From: Rufibacter tibetensis
Lineage (GTDB): Bacteria > Bacteroidota > Bacteroidia > Cytophagales > Hymenobacteraceae
Length of the DNA stretch: 64,000 nt
Direction: 5' to 3'
Assembly: GCF_001310085.1 (NCBI RefSeq)
Contig: NZ_CP012643.1
Location: 1,085,001 to 1,149,000, forward strand
Below are positions 9,043-16,629 of the stretch, one piece after another. Both the position numbers and the translations under genes were made by a program. Under the pieces are notes generated by a model, which did no database searches, was not told the DNA's origin, and worked only from the letters and a program-made list of their open reading frames with translations. Within the stretch, counting starts at the first letter, position 1. Every line of letters starts with the position of its first letter.

Positions 9043-9544
9043 TTGTATCAAATCAGAAATAGGCTATTATCATTCCTAATACTGCTTCTAATAGTATTGT
9101 CTAGCTTCAATGATGAAGAGCCTAACTTAGAAGATACAACTCAAATTACTATGTGCGCTTAAGTAGACACCTTTTAAGAGATTGTTAGCCAGTGAACTCT
9201 CATCAATTAAGCAAAAGACCCCAAAGGTAATAGACAGCGTAGAAGTAGAGAATGGCAGGAAAGAGGCTGTTACCGCTATTTATGACAGTATTACCGTAAG
9301 AGCCAGACAAGAAGTAAGTGCAGTGTTTTCTACCGGCTTCCACTACAAGTTAAAGAACAGGAGTATGCTAATCTTTGATATTCGATATATCTATGGCCTA
9401 ACACTGCCATACGAATTCTTAGAAGATAAGCGTGCCCTCAACATTGATCCGGACAATCCCCCAAGAAAGCAGCCTGCCATGCACCAGGAGCGCAATAGAA
9501 GATTCTCCTTTTCAGTGAGCTATTTATTTTCTTTCAAAAACTAA
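9043..9544 (+). pseudogene. Decayed outer-membrane beta-barrel protein gene
   Basis: Two fragments in different frames look like the ends of one protein. The first (from about 9043) reads as a signal peptide rich in Leu/Ile (RLLSFLILLLIVLSS) followed by an acidic stretch, and stops at 9159-9161. The second is open from 9167 to the TAA at 9544 but has no ATG. It contains GFHYKLKNRSMLIFDIRYIY and ends in FSFSVSYLFSFKN, typical of the last strands of an OMP_b-brl_2 (PorT-like) barrel. The middle is missing and stops interrupt the join. A short functional frame starting at TTG 9182 is possible but lacks an export signal. Confidence 0.5.
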
Positions 9545-9598
9545 GGTGTCACACCCAAGTACCAAAGAAAGTTCTCTGGTACTTGGGTGTGACACCTT
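9543..9598. terminator. Very long perfect hairpin between convergent genes
   Basis: A perfect 22-bp inverted repeat (arms 9543-9564 and 9577-9598, left arm starting AAGGTGTCACACCC) encloses a 12-base loop that itself contains AGAA/TTCT. The left arm overlaps the stop codon of the upstream remnant. It lies between convergent transcription units and may terminate both, although there is no clear T-run on either side. Confidence 0.6.
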
Positions 9599-9626
9599 CT
9601 GAATCTAACTAGGTTAAAATCTTTAA

Positions 9627-10223
9627 TTACCCTCGGCGTCTTTCCAGCAGGATCATCATCATCAAACTCAGAAGAATACGTACGCTTTCACCGGACTCAA
9701 AGGTGCTTTCCTGGGTAACGGTAAAGTGGCGTCCAAAAAACGATCGTTGTTTTTTCAAAGTTGCTATTAGTGTACCATCTGATCTCATCACATGGTAAGA
9801 CGGGTTGAAGAAGTAGCCTGTCAAGACCCCTACAATAGGAATTTGCCCCAACAACGCATCCCCAACCTTCACCCAGGCATTTGCTTCCCGAATAGTAAAA
9901 TCCTGCTGCTGGTTCTGATCATACACTTCGTAATGTGCTTTCCATAGAGAGGCCCAGCCCTTACGGGCAACCCGCCCTATCTCCTGCCCTATATTGTTGG
10001 TAAAGACATAAGCAGCAGAGAAGTCTATCCATTTGTTTGCCCTAATAGAGTAAAGCAGTTCAGACTGGGATTGATCACTGAATACATTTACTTCCTCTAC
10101 TAATTTAAACAGCTTCTGCTTCACATAGCTGATGGTTTCCCCATTAGCATCTGTCACTATAAAATCATTAGAGAACGTGGTAATCTTGAATTCAAAGTCG
10201 AGAGGAAATATAATGTCTTGCAT
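9627..10223 (-). CDS. LURP-one-related / tubby-like C-terminal family protein
   Basis: This 198-residue protein has the pattern of the LURP-one-related (scramblase/tubby-like) fold. A short strand region is followed by repeated beta-hairpins such as FIVTDANGETISYVKQKLF, YVFTNNIGQEIGRVARKG and YHVMRSDGTLIATLKKQR, each with a turn of the kind D-x-G. A hydrophobic stretch LLGQIPIVGVLTGYFF lies near residues 123-138. The family forms a beta-barrel around a central helix; its bacterial role is unknown. No signal peptide is present, so a cytoplasmic or membrane-peripheral location is likely. It stands alone, convergent to the decayed barrel gene. Confidence 0.8.
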   Translation of the reverse strand: MQDIIFPLDFEFKITTFSNDFIVTDANGETISYVKQKLFKLVEEVNVFSDQSQSELLYSIRANKWIDFSAAYVFTNNIGQEIGRVARKGWASLWKAHYEVYDQNQQQDFTIREANAWVKVGDALLGQIPIVGVLTGYFFNPSYHVMRSDGTLIATLKKQRSFFGRHFTVTQESTFESGESVRILLSLMMMILLERRRG

Positions 10224-10380
10224 GTTGCTTTTTTAAATGGCCTTTAGGTAAGATGCTATATTGAAGAAATTAGAGCAAATAACAAAGGCCCAAACAGCAC
10301 GTAGAGCATTACAGATGAATTTACTCATTATACCTTTACTAGTGAACCATTGAAAATCCGGTTCTATTCAGGATACCACT

Positions 10381-10683
10381 ATGGCCAAGAAAAAGAAAAA
10401 AGGGAAAAAGCACCAAACCTTTTATAGAGCTGTAAAGCCATATATAAAAGACAACAGGGTTCTTCTTGCTTTACTAGGCGCAGTAGGCGCAGGAGTAGCT
10501 TTAGGAAAGGCACTGGGTCCAGACAAAGCCGGAGGCTTAGTAGATGGAATTTCGGCAGCTGTCAGGCATTTAACCCATCACCACCATACAGGAGATGCAG
10601 AAGAGAAAAGCAAACATTCTAAAAAGGACAGAGCACCCAAAGAAGAAAGTCATGGTAAACAATTTGCTATTGAGAATGTCTAG
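10381..10683 (+). CDS. Small Lys-rich protein with a Gly/Ala-rich hydrophobic segment
   Basis: The 100-residue product begins with a strongly basic tail (MAKKKKKGKKHQ), has one Gly/Ala-rich hydrophobic segment (LLALLGAVGAGVALGKALG, about 29-47) long enough to cross a membrane, and ends with a charged region including a His run (HLTHHHHTG). I recognise no family. The next gene downstream has the same layout and a similar central segment, so the two are probably diverged tandem duplicates. A role at the inner membrane or in nucleic-acid binding is possible, but neither is shown by the sequence. Confidence 0.7.
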   Translation: MAKKKKKGKKHQTFYRAVKPYIKDNRVLLALLGAVGAGVALGKALGPDKAGGLVDGISAAVRHLTHHHHTGDAEEKSKHSKKDRAPKEESHGKQFAIENV

Positions 10684-10867
10684 TCTGTTTTCTTACCAGG
10701 AATACTGTCTCTAAAAGCCTTTCCCTCCTCTTCTTTGTGCGTAGTCAGCAGACATACTTTCAATAAGAGAGAACTTAAACCGAGGAGAGGCGTAATTTCT
10801 TATTGAGAGGTAAACCACATGGTCTCCTCGTATAAACCGAAACGTATACGTCTACTATTTTAAAACT

Positions 10868-11158
10868 ATGGCAAAGGATAAGACCAAGACTAAGAAAAGC
10901 AAAGAGACCAAAGACAAAAAGAACAAGTCTCTTTTGAAGAACGTGTCAACACTGGCATCTAACAACAAAAAGATTCTATACTCCCTACTAGGAGCTGCTG
11001 GTGCGGGCATAGCAATTGCCGCCTTAGGCAAAGACAAACGCCGTGCAATTACCGATAAAGTGACCAGTACAGTTGCTGGATTGGGCAGCACGTCAGGAGA
11101 TAGCACCACAAATACCACCACAGATACCTCTTCTGGCAACAAACCCCAGGGACAATAA
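10868..11158 (+). CDS. Small Lys-rich protein, paralogue of the preceding gene
   Basis: This 96-residue product repeats the architecture of its upstream neighbour: a Lys-rich N-terminus (MAKDKTKTKKSKETKDKKNK), a central Gly/Ala hydrophobic segment (YSLLGAAGAGIAIAALGKDK, about 38-57) and a polar tail, here rich in Ser and Thr (TSGDSTTNTTTDTSSG). The shared core pattern is LLGA-GAG-A-ALG. The gene is about 185 bases downstream of its paralogue and is followed by a terminator. The function is unknown. The low-complexity termini mean that homology searches should use the central segment. Confidence 0.7.
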   Translation: MAKDKTKTKKSKETKDKKNKSLLKNVSTLASNNKKILYSLLGAAGAGIAIAALGKDKRRAITDKVTSTVAGLGSTSGDSTTNTTTDTSSGNKPQGQ

Positions 11159-11169
11159 AACAAAGACAG

Positions 11170-11195
11170 GAAGCCCGTTGCTTTAGGGCTTCTTT
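11170..11195 (+). terminator. Terminator after the second Lys-rich protein gene
   Basis: A 7-bp stem GAAGCCC / GGGCTTC with a 9-base loop and a short T tail lies 12 bases after the stop codon. Confidence 0.6.
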
Positions 11196-11210
11196 CAAAT
11201 AAACAAGCTT

Positions 11211-11252
11211 AAAACAAAGCCGCCCTTGCACATGCAAGGGCGGCTTTGTTTT
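11211..11252. terminator. Bidirectional terminator between convergent genes
   Basis: A near-perfect stem of about 19 bp has arms beginning AAAACAAAGCCGCCC and ending GGGCGGCTTTGTTTT. A-runs on one side and T-runs on the other let it stop transcription from both the Lys-rich gene and cysK. Confidence 0.9.
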
Positions 11253-11268
11253 ATAGGTAGGGGAGTGA

Positions 11269-12183
11269 TTACACAAATAATCCTTCTACTGACAAATACC
11301 GCTCACCAGTATCATAGCAGAAAGTGAGAATACGGGCTCCTTTATCAAATTCGCCTATTTTCTGAGCTACTGCCGCCAGTGAACCACCGGAAGAAATTCC
11401 CACAAACATCCCCTCTTCCCTGGCTGCCCGACGGGCATACTCAAAGGCATCTTTAGGATCTACCTGAATTACACCGTCTAACACAGACATATCCATGATC
11501 TTCGGAATGAAACCAGCGCCTACCCCTTGGATGGGGTGTGGTCCAGGGGCACCTCCGCTCAAAACCGGAGACAAGGTTGGTTCAACCGCCAATACTTTTA
11601 GGTTCGGGAATTTCTGTTTTAACACCTGGCCTACGCCAGTAATGTGCCCACCAGTACCTACCCCAGTGATCATGTAATCAAACCCATCTGGAAAATCACG
11701 AAGCACTTCCTGGGCTGTGGTTTCTATGTGGATGCGGGTGTTAGCCTCATTCTCAAACTGCATGGGAATCCAGGCATTTTCGTTTTCAGCGGCTAGCTCA
11801 TGAGCCCTTGCAATGGCCCCGTTCATGCCTTTCTCGCGAGGGGTCAATTCCAGGTGGGCTCCATAAGCAGCCATCAGGCGGCGGCGCTCAATAGACATAG
11901 ACTCAGGCATGACCAAGGTGATTTCATAGCCTTTCACAGCAGCAACCATGGCCAACCCTACCCCGGTGTTACCCGATGTTGGTTCAATAATATGGCTATG
12001 TGGTTTCAGAAGGCCGCGCTGCTCAGCGTCCTCAATCATAGACAAGGCAATACGGTCTTTGATGCTTCCTCCCGGGTTGGCTCGCTCCAACTTCATCCAC
12101 ACCTGGGCATCAGGACCAAATAATTTATTGATGCGTACCACAGGGGTATCCCCAATGGTTTGTAAAATGCTTTCTGCTTTCAT
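11269..12183 (-). CDS. cysK: Cysteine synthase (O-acetylserine sulfhydrylase)
   Basis: This PLP enzyme makes L-cysteine from O-acetylserine and sulfide in the cytoplasm. The 304-residue length is typical. Lys42 in NPGGSIKDR is the Schiff-base lysine, TSGNTG (68-73) is the substrate-binding loop, GTGGHITG (175-182) binds the cofactor phosphate, and GISSGGS near the C-terminus completes the site. The next minus-strand gene upstream encodes serine acetyltransferase, which makes the substrate, so the two steps of cysteine synthesis are adjacent. CysM is an alternative name, but the motif set fits CysK well. Each of the two genes seems to have its own -7 box. Confidence 0.95.
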   Translation of the reverse strand: MKAESILQTIGDTPVVRINKLFGPDAQVWMKLERANPGGSIKDRIALSMIEDAEQRGLLKPHSHIIEPTSGNTGVGLAMVAAVKGYEITLVMPESMSIERRRLMAAYGAHLELTPREKGMNGAIARAHELAAENENAWIPMQFENEANTRIHIETTAQEVLRDFPDGFDYMITGVGTGGHITGVGQVLKQKFPNLKVLAVEPTLSPVLSGGAPGPHPIQGVGAGFIPKIMDMSVLDGVIQVDPKDAFEYARRAAREEGMFVGISSGGSLAAVAQKIGEFDKGARILTFCYDTGERYLSVEGLFV

Positions 12184-12246
12184 ATCGTAAGGTTACGGTT
12201 GAATAAATAGAAACTGAAGGCACATTGGCCTGCCTTTGGCCTTGTG

Positions 12247-12254
12247 CAAATGTA
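12247..12254 (-). promoter_or_regulatory. Candidate -7 box of cysK
   Basis: On the minus strand this reads TACATTTG, a match to TAnnTTTG, about 64 bases before the cysK ATG. No good -33 element is evident at the expected distance. Confidence 0.45.
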
Positions 12255-12286
12255 TAATTATTTACTAAACTCCTTAGGCCGGTAAT

Positions 12287-13120
12287 TTATATTGAAAAGT
12301 CCAGGATGTCTTCTGGCGCCTCGGACCGGCTTACTTTTATTTGTGCACGGTGGTACAACCGCGAATAAGCAGGTACGCTCTCCGTGAGCCATACGTTACC
12401 ACCAATAATGCTGTGCGCACCAATGACTGTATTACCGCCCAATATGGTAGCTCCGGCGTAAATAATCACGTTGTCTTCCAGAGTAGGATGACGTTTGAGA
12501 TCTGTCATGTACTTGGCCACACTCAGGGCACCCAGGGTCACGCCTTGGTACAACTTCACGTTCTTCCCAATCACGGTAGTCTCGCCTATGACAATACCGG
12601 TGCCATGGTCAATGCAAAACGGGTAATCAATCTGCGCTCCGGGGTGAATGTCAATACCGGTGCGGCTATGGGCGAATTCGGTTAAGATGCGCGGCAACAA
12701 CGGTACACCTTCCTTGTATAGTAAATGCGCAATGCGGTACACCGCTATGCCGTAAAAACCCGGGTAAGACCGCATCACTTCCTCAATGTGCCGGGCCGCC
12801 GGGTCCTCATGTAAAATAAACTGAGCATCAGAAATAAGACGCTCATGTAAGTTAGGCAATTGGCCCATGAACCGGTCTACGGTCTCGGCCGCCGAGAATG
12901 CGCTGATGTGCTGTACCCCTTCCAACAAAGACTCCAATTCCTGCTCCAGAAAAGTAGCTTCTTGGGCCAGGGCCTGCGCATCTCTGAAAGGTTGTTCCGC
13001 TAACGGCGGAAACAGCATTTGCAGCAACCGGTTCAGGAACTGGCAAAGCAAACCAGTGGGTATGCGAAGCTGGTTCTGCTGGTGCAAACCCCAAAGCCGC
13101 TGTAAAAATGATTCTTCCAT
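12287..13120 (-). CDS. cysE: Serine O-acetyltransferase
   Basis: This enzyme acetylates L-serine from acetyl-CoA, the committed step of cysteine synthesis. The 277-residue product has an N-terminal helical region (1-150, with the DPAARHIEEVM segment typical of SAT) and a C-terminal left-handed beta-helix of hexapeptide repeats (IGETTVIGKNVKLYQGVTLG). The catalytic His is probably that in FCIDHGTGIVIGE, preceded by the DIHPGAQI turn. The ATG at 13120 is preferred to the TTG nine bases upstream. It is followed about 100 bases later by cysK, its pathway partner and a known complex partner in other bacteria. The C-terminal tail ends DILDFSI; a terminal Ile is the residue that inserts into the CysK active site in known complexes. 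Confidence 0.93.
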   Translation of the reverse strand: MEESFLQRLWGLHQQNQLRIPTGLLCQFLNRLLQMLFPPLAEQPFRDAQALAQEATFLEQELESLLEGVQHISAFSAAETVDRFMGQLPNLHERLISDAQFILHEDPAARHIEEVMRSYPGFYGIAVYRIAHLLYKEGVPLLPRILTEFAHSRTGIDIHPGAQIDYPFCIDHGTGIVIGETTVIGKNVKLYQGVTLGALSVAKYMTDLKRHPTLEDNVIIYAGATILGGNTVIGAHSIIGGNVWLTESVPAYSRLYHRAQIKVSRSEAPEDILDFSI

Positions 13121-13183
13121 ACTTCTCAACTACGAAATTATACTGGCAAGGGAAACAAAAAACCGTTTCCATTTGATAAAGGG

Positions 13184-13191
13184 CAAAGGTA
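13184..13191 (-). promoter_or_regulatory. Candidate -7 box of cysE
   Basis: The minus strand reads TACCTTTG, an exact TAnnTTTG match, about 64 bases before the cysE ATG. No convincing -33 box is visible. Confidence 0.45.
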
Positions 13192-13401
13192 AAGCCCAAT
13201 TACCAAGATGAACAGCGCTTTTAGTAACCTAAAGGATAGTGCCTCTCTTTTACCCTTGTTTTAGGAAAATAAAACAAAAACCCTCCGAAAAGGATTTCCA
13301 TAAAGTAGAAGCAAGTACCTTTCACCCAAACTAACCGAGGCCCTTTCCTTACGTTCTACACAACTGGCGTAAGTAAAGAGCCTTCTAGTAAATCTCCGCA
13401 T

Positions 13402-15255
13402 ATGGCATTTTGGGATAATCTATTCGGGAAGAAACCACCAGGGCAGGGGAAGCCGCAGCTTTCGGTGCAGCAGCGGGTAAGTGCTCTGAAGCATTTGCCT
13501 CCTTTCCTGAAAATGGTCTGGAAAACCAATCCGCGCATGGCGTTCATCAACGTGGTGCTTCGGTTGTTCCGGGCGGCCGTGCCATTGGCAGTGCTCTACG
13601 TAGGGCAACTCATTATTGACGAAGTGGTACGCCTTTCGCAAACCAACGACAAACTGCTGGGCTACCTTTTCACCCTCATCGCTATCGAGTTTGGACTGGC
13701 GGTGCTTTCTGATTTCCTGAACCGGGGCATTGCCCTGATAGATGGACTACTGGGCGATTTGTTTGCCAACCAGTCCTCCATCCGGCTCATGGAACACGCC
13801 GCCGAGCTGGATCTGGATCAGTTTGAAGACTCGGCTTTCTATGACAAACTCGAACGTGCGCGCCGCCAGACCCTGAGCCGGACCATTCTCATGAGCCAGG
13901 TACTGGGGCAGATGCAGGACATCCTGACCATGATTTTCCTGGCTGCCGGGCTCATTGCCTTCTACCCGTGGCTATTGTTGTTACTGCTAATTGCTGTATT
14001 GCCTGCCTTCCTAGGCGAGTCCCATTTCAACGAACGCAGTTACTCCCTGGTGCACGGCTGGACACCCGAGCGCCGCGAGCTGGATTACCTCCGCCAAACC
14101 GGGGCCAGCGATGACACCGCCAAGGAGGTAAAGATCTTCGGGTTGTCTGGCTTTCTGGTAGACCGCTTCCGCACGCTTTCAAGTCAGTTTTACAAAGACA
14201 ACGAGAAATTGGCTATTAGGAGGGCTGGTTGGGGCAGCGTGTTTGCCGCCTTGGGTAGCGCCGGGTATTACGGGGCCTACGTGTACCTGCTCATCCAGAC
14301 CGTTCAAGGGCAGGTTTCCTTAGGGCAACTCACCTTTCTGTCCGGTTCGTTCATGCGCTTGCGGGGTCTGCTGGAATCAGTGCTCAACCGGTTCACCAGC
14401 GTAGCAGAGGGCGCGTTGTACCTGCAGGATTTCTTTGATTTCTTCGAGCTGCAACCTCGTATTCGTCGTCAGGCTTCGGCGCCATCTTTTCCAAAACCTA
14501 TCCGGCACGGTTTCACCTTTGAGAACGTGGGCTTTCAATACCGCAACTCAGAGAAATGGGCGCTCAGGCACCTCAACTTCACTTTACACGCGGGCGAGAA
14601 ATTAGCCTTGGTAGGCGAAAATGGCGCCGGAAAAACCACCATGGTGAAACTGCTATCCCGCCTCTATGACCCTACGGAAGGACGCATTCTGCTGGACGGC
14701 ATTGACCTGCGGGAATATGACCCTGCCGATCTGCGCCGGGAGATTGGCGTGATCTTCCAGGACTTTGTGCGGTTCCAGATGAGCGCGGGCACCAACATCG
14801 CCATCGGGCGGATTGAGGAAAAAGAAAACCAGCCTCGTATCCAGACCTCGGCCCAGCAAAGTCTCGCAGATACGGTCATCGCCAAACTTCCCGAAGGGTA
14901 TGACCAAGTCATTGGCCGCCGCTTCAACAAAGGCGTGGATTTATCGGGGGGTGAGTGGCAGAAAATAGCGTTGGGACGGGCCTATATGCGTGATGCGCAG
15001 CTCCTGATTCTGGACGAACCCACCGCCGCCTTAGACGCTCGCGCCGAGCACGAAGTCTTCCAACGCTTCGCGGAACTGACCAAGGGCAAAACCGCCGTGC
15101 TTATCTCCCACCGCTTCTCCACCGTGCGCATGGCTGACAGGATTTTAGTGATTGAGAACGGCCAGTTCGTGGAAATGGGCTCGCATGAAGAACTCATCGC
15201 CAAAGGCACCCGCTACGCAGAGCTGTTCCGACTACAGGCGAAGGGGTATTTGTAG
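13402..15255 (+). CDS. ABC exporter half-transporter (permease fused to ATPase)
   Basis: This 617-residue inner-membrane protein combines a six-helix exporter domain (about 30-350) with a C-terminal ATPase (about 370-617). Membrane segments include LGYLFTLIAIEFGLAVLSDF and LLLLLLIAVLPAFLG. The ATPase shows Walker A GENGAGKTT, Q-loop VIFQDFVRFQ, signature DLSGGEWQK, Walker B LLILDEPTAALD and the switch region ISHRF. The signature has Glu-Trp after SGG, a variant seen in lipid/peptide exporters. It would function as a homodimer. The substrate cannot be read from sequence; no peptide or toxin gene lies beside it. It is divergent from cysE. Confidence 0.88.
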   Translation: MAFWDNLFGKKPPGQGKPQLSVQQRVSALKHLPPFLKMVWKTNPRMAFINVVLRLFRAAVPLAVLYVGQLIIDEVVRLSQTNDKLLGYLFTLIAIEFGLAVLSDFLNRGIALIDGLLGDLFANQSSIRLMEHAAELDLDQFEDSAFYDKLERARRQTLSRTILMSQVLGQMQDILTMIFLAAGLIAFYPWLLLLLLIAVLPAFLGESHFNERSYSLVHGWTPERRELDYLRQTGASDDTAKEVKIFGLSGFLVDRFRTLSSQFYKDNEKLAIRRAGWGSVFAALGSAGYYGAYVYLLIQTVQGQVSLGQLTFLSGSFMRLRGLLESVLNRFTSVAEGALYLQDFFDFFELQPRIRRQASAPSFPKPIRHGFTFENVGFQYRNSEKWALRHLNFTLHAGEKLALVGENGAGKTTMVKLLSRLYDPTEGRILLDGIDLREYDPADLRREIGVIFQDFVRFQMSAGTNIAIGRIEEKENQPRIQTSAQQSLADTVIAKLPEGYDQVIGRRFNKGVDLSGGEWQKIALGRAYMRDAQLLILDEPTAALDARAEHEVFQRFAELTKGKTAVLISHRFSTVRMADRILVIENGQFVEMGSHEELIAKGTRYAELFRLQAKGYL

Positions 15256-15291
15256 AAACAGCCTTAATTCCTAAAAACTGCTCTGAAATAG

Positions 15292-16473
15292 CTAGGCTTC
15301 GACCCTCTTCTGAAACTTGCCTAGCATTACAAACAAAAATGCTAAGAAGCACAAGGCTGCAGCGCCCCAGAATACATAAGGGATAGCGCCTATTTCATTC
15401 CCGTAAATCCAGCCGGAGGCGAAAGCGCCAATGCCAATACCGGCTTCCAAGGCAATGTACACTGTGGCCATGGCGCGGCCGCGGCGGTCGGGGTGGCTCA
15501 GGTCAATGGCCCAGGCATAGAGTGTGGGCGAGTTCATCCCAGTTCCGAAACCGTACAAAACCGCCGCTCCCAGGAACATTGCTTTGCTATCGGCTAACCC
15601 CAGCACCACCATGGACACTGCCATCATTAATGTGGAAACGCGTAGGATAGGCACCCTGCCGAAGCGGTCAGAGGCTCGACCTGCCAGAAACCGCACGCCA
15701 ATGGAAGAGACGGTATAGAAAGTAAAGAACAGTCCTTTGTTCTGGATACCCAAGTGCTGGCTGAAATCTGGCGTAACGGTGAGCACAGCGCCATAGCAGG
15801 ACAGCGTAAGCAACATCACCACAAAAGTAGGCAGCACCCTGGGTTCAAAGATTTCATCTTTGCGGATGCGCAGTAAGCCCAACTTAAATTTCTGCGGATT
15901 AGGCAATGTTTCTTTCAGGTTCACCAATACCAGAATGGAAAACAACGCCATGGCCGAGGAACAGTAGAAGAGTGCGTGCAGTGAGAAATGCCGGCTGAAC
16001 TCTCCGCCAATGGCTGGCCCAGCTGCCAAGCCTAAGCTTCCGGCCAACCCAAACACCCCGATGGCCGCACCTCTGCGTTCCAGCGGCACAATGTCCGCAA
16101 TGTACGCCGCTTCGCCCGTGGGCGTGAAACCAGTAGAGAACCCGTGAATGAGCCGCAGCAGCAAAAACGCAAAAACGGTGGTAAGCAGCGGGTAAAGCAA
16201 ACTACACAAGATGCAGACCGCCACCCCAAAATACATGACCGGCAAACGCCCCACGGTATCTGTCAGTTTCCCGCTGAAGGGGCGCGAAAGCCCGGCCGTA
16301 AGGGTAAACAAACCAATGATGTAGCCTTTGTAATCGGCCCCGCCCAGGTGCGTCAGGAAGTTGGGCAACTCCGGAATGATCATGTTGAAACTGGCCGAAA
16401 ATAGAAACGAACTCAGGCACAGCATCCAGAAACGGAACGAGTACGTGGTAGAAGCGGGGGCAGCGGTAATCAT
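15292..16473 (-). CDS. MFS transporter, drug/sugar efflux type
   Basis: This 393-residue inner-membrane carrier has 12 predicted membrane segments and classic MFS motifs: the loop 2-3 signature GKLTDTVGRLPVMYFG and its half-repeat GRASDRFGRVPILRVS between helices 8 and 9. SFLFSASFNMIIPELPNFL in helix 1 resembles arabinose-efflux/tetracycline-type exporters. The open frame extends upstream to 16563. ATG 16473 is preferred because a -7-like GACCTTTG lies just before it and the extra N-terminal residues look non-conserved; ATG 16494 is an alternative. It converges on the ABC exporter and diverges from the HEAT-cyclophilin gene. The substrate is unknown. Confidence 0.85.
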   Translation of the reverse strand: MITAAPASTTYSFRFWMLCLSSFLFSASFNMIIPELPNFLTHLGGADYKGYIIGLFTLTAGLSRPFSGKLTDTVGRLPVMYFGVAVCILCSLLYPLLTTVFAFLLLRLIHGFSTGFTPTGEAAYIADIVPLERRGAAIGVFGLAGSLGLAAGPAIGGEFSRHFSLHALFYCSSAMALFSILVLVNLKETLPNPQKFKLGLLRIRKDEIFEPRVLPTFVVMLLTLSCYGAVLTVTPDFSQHLGIQNKGLFFTFYTVSSIGVRFLAGRASDRFGRVPILRVSTLMMAVSMVVLGLADSKAMFLGAAVLYGFGTGMNSPTLYAWAIDLSHPDRRGRAMATVYIALEAGIGIGAFASGWIYGNEIGAIPYVFWGAAALCFLAFLFVMLGKFQKRVEA

Positions 16474-16629
16474 AACGGGCGCAAAGGTCTGCATTTTTAG
16501 ACAATCCACTTCGCGTTTCTGCCCCATTTTCCTGAAAGCAAGGCAAAAACCAAAATTCCGCAACCACCACTTTGAGGCCTTGCAGCAGACTCAGGACAGT
16601 TTTGTATCTTCCGTGCTCAAGTGCTCTTT

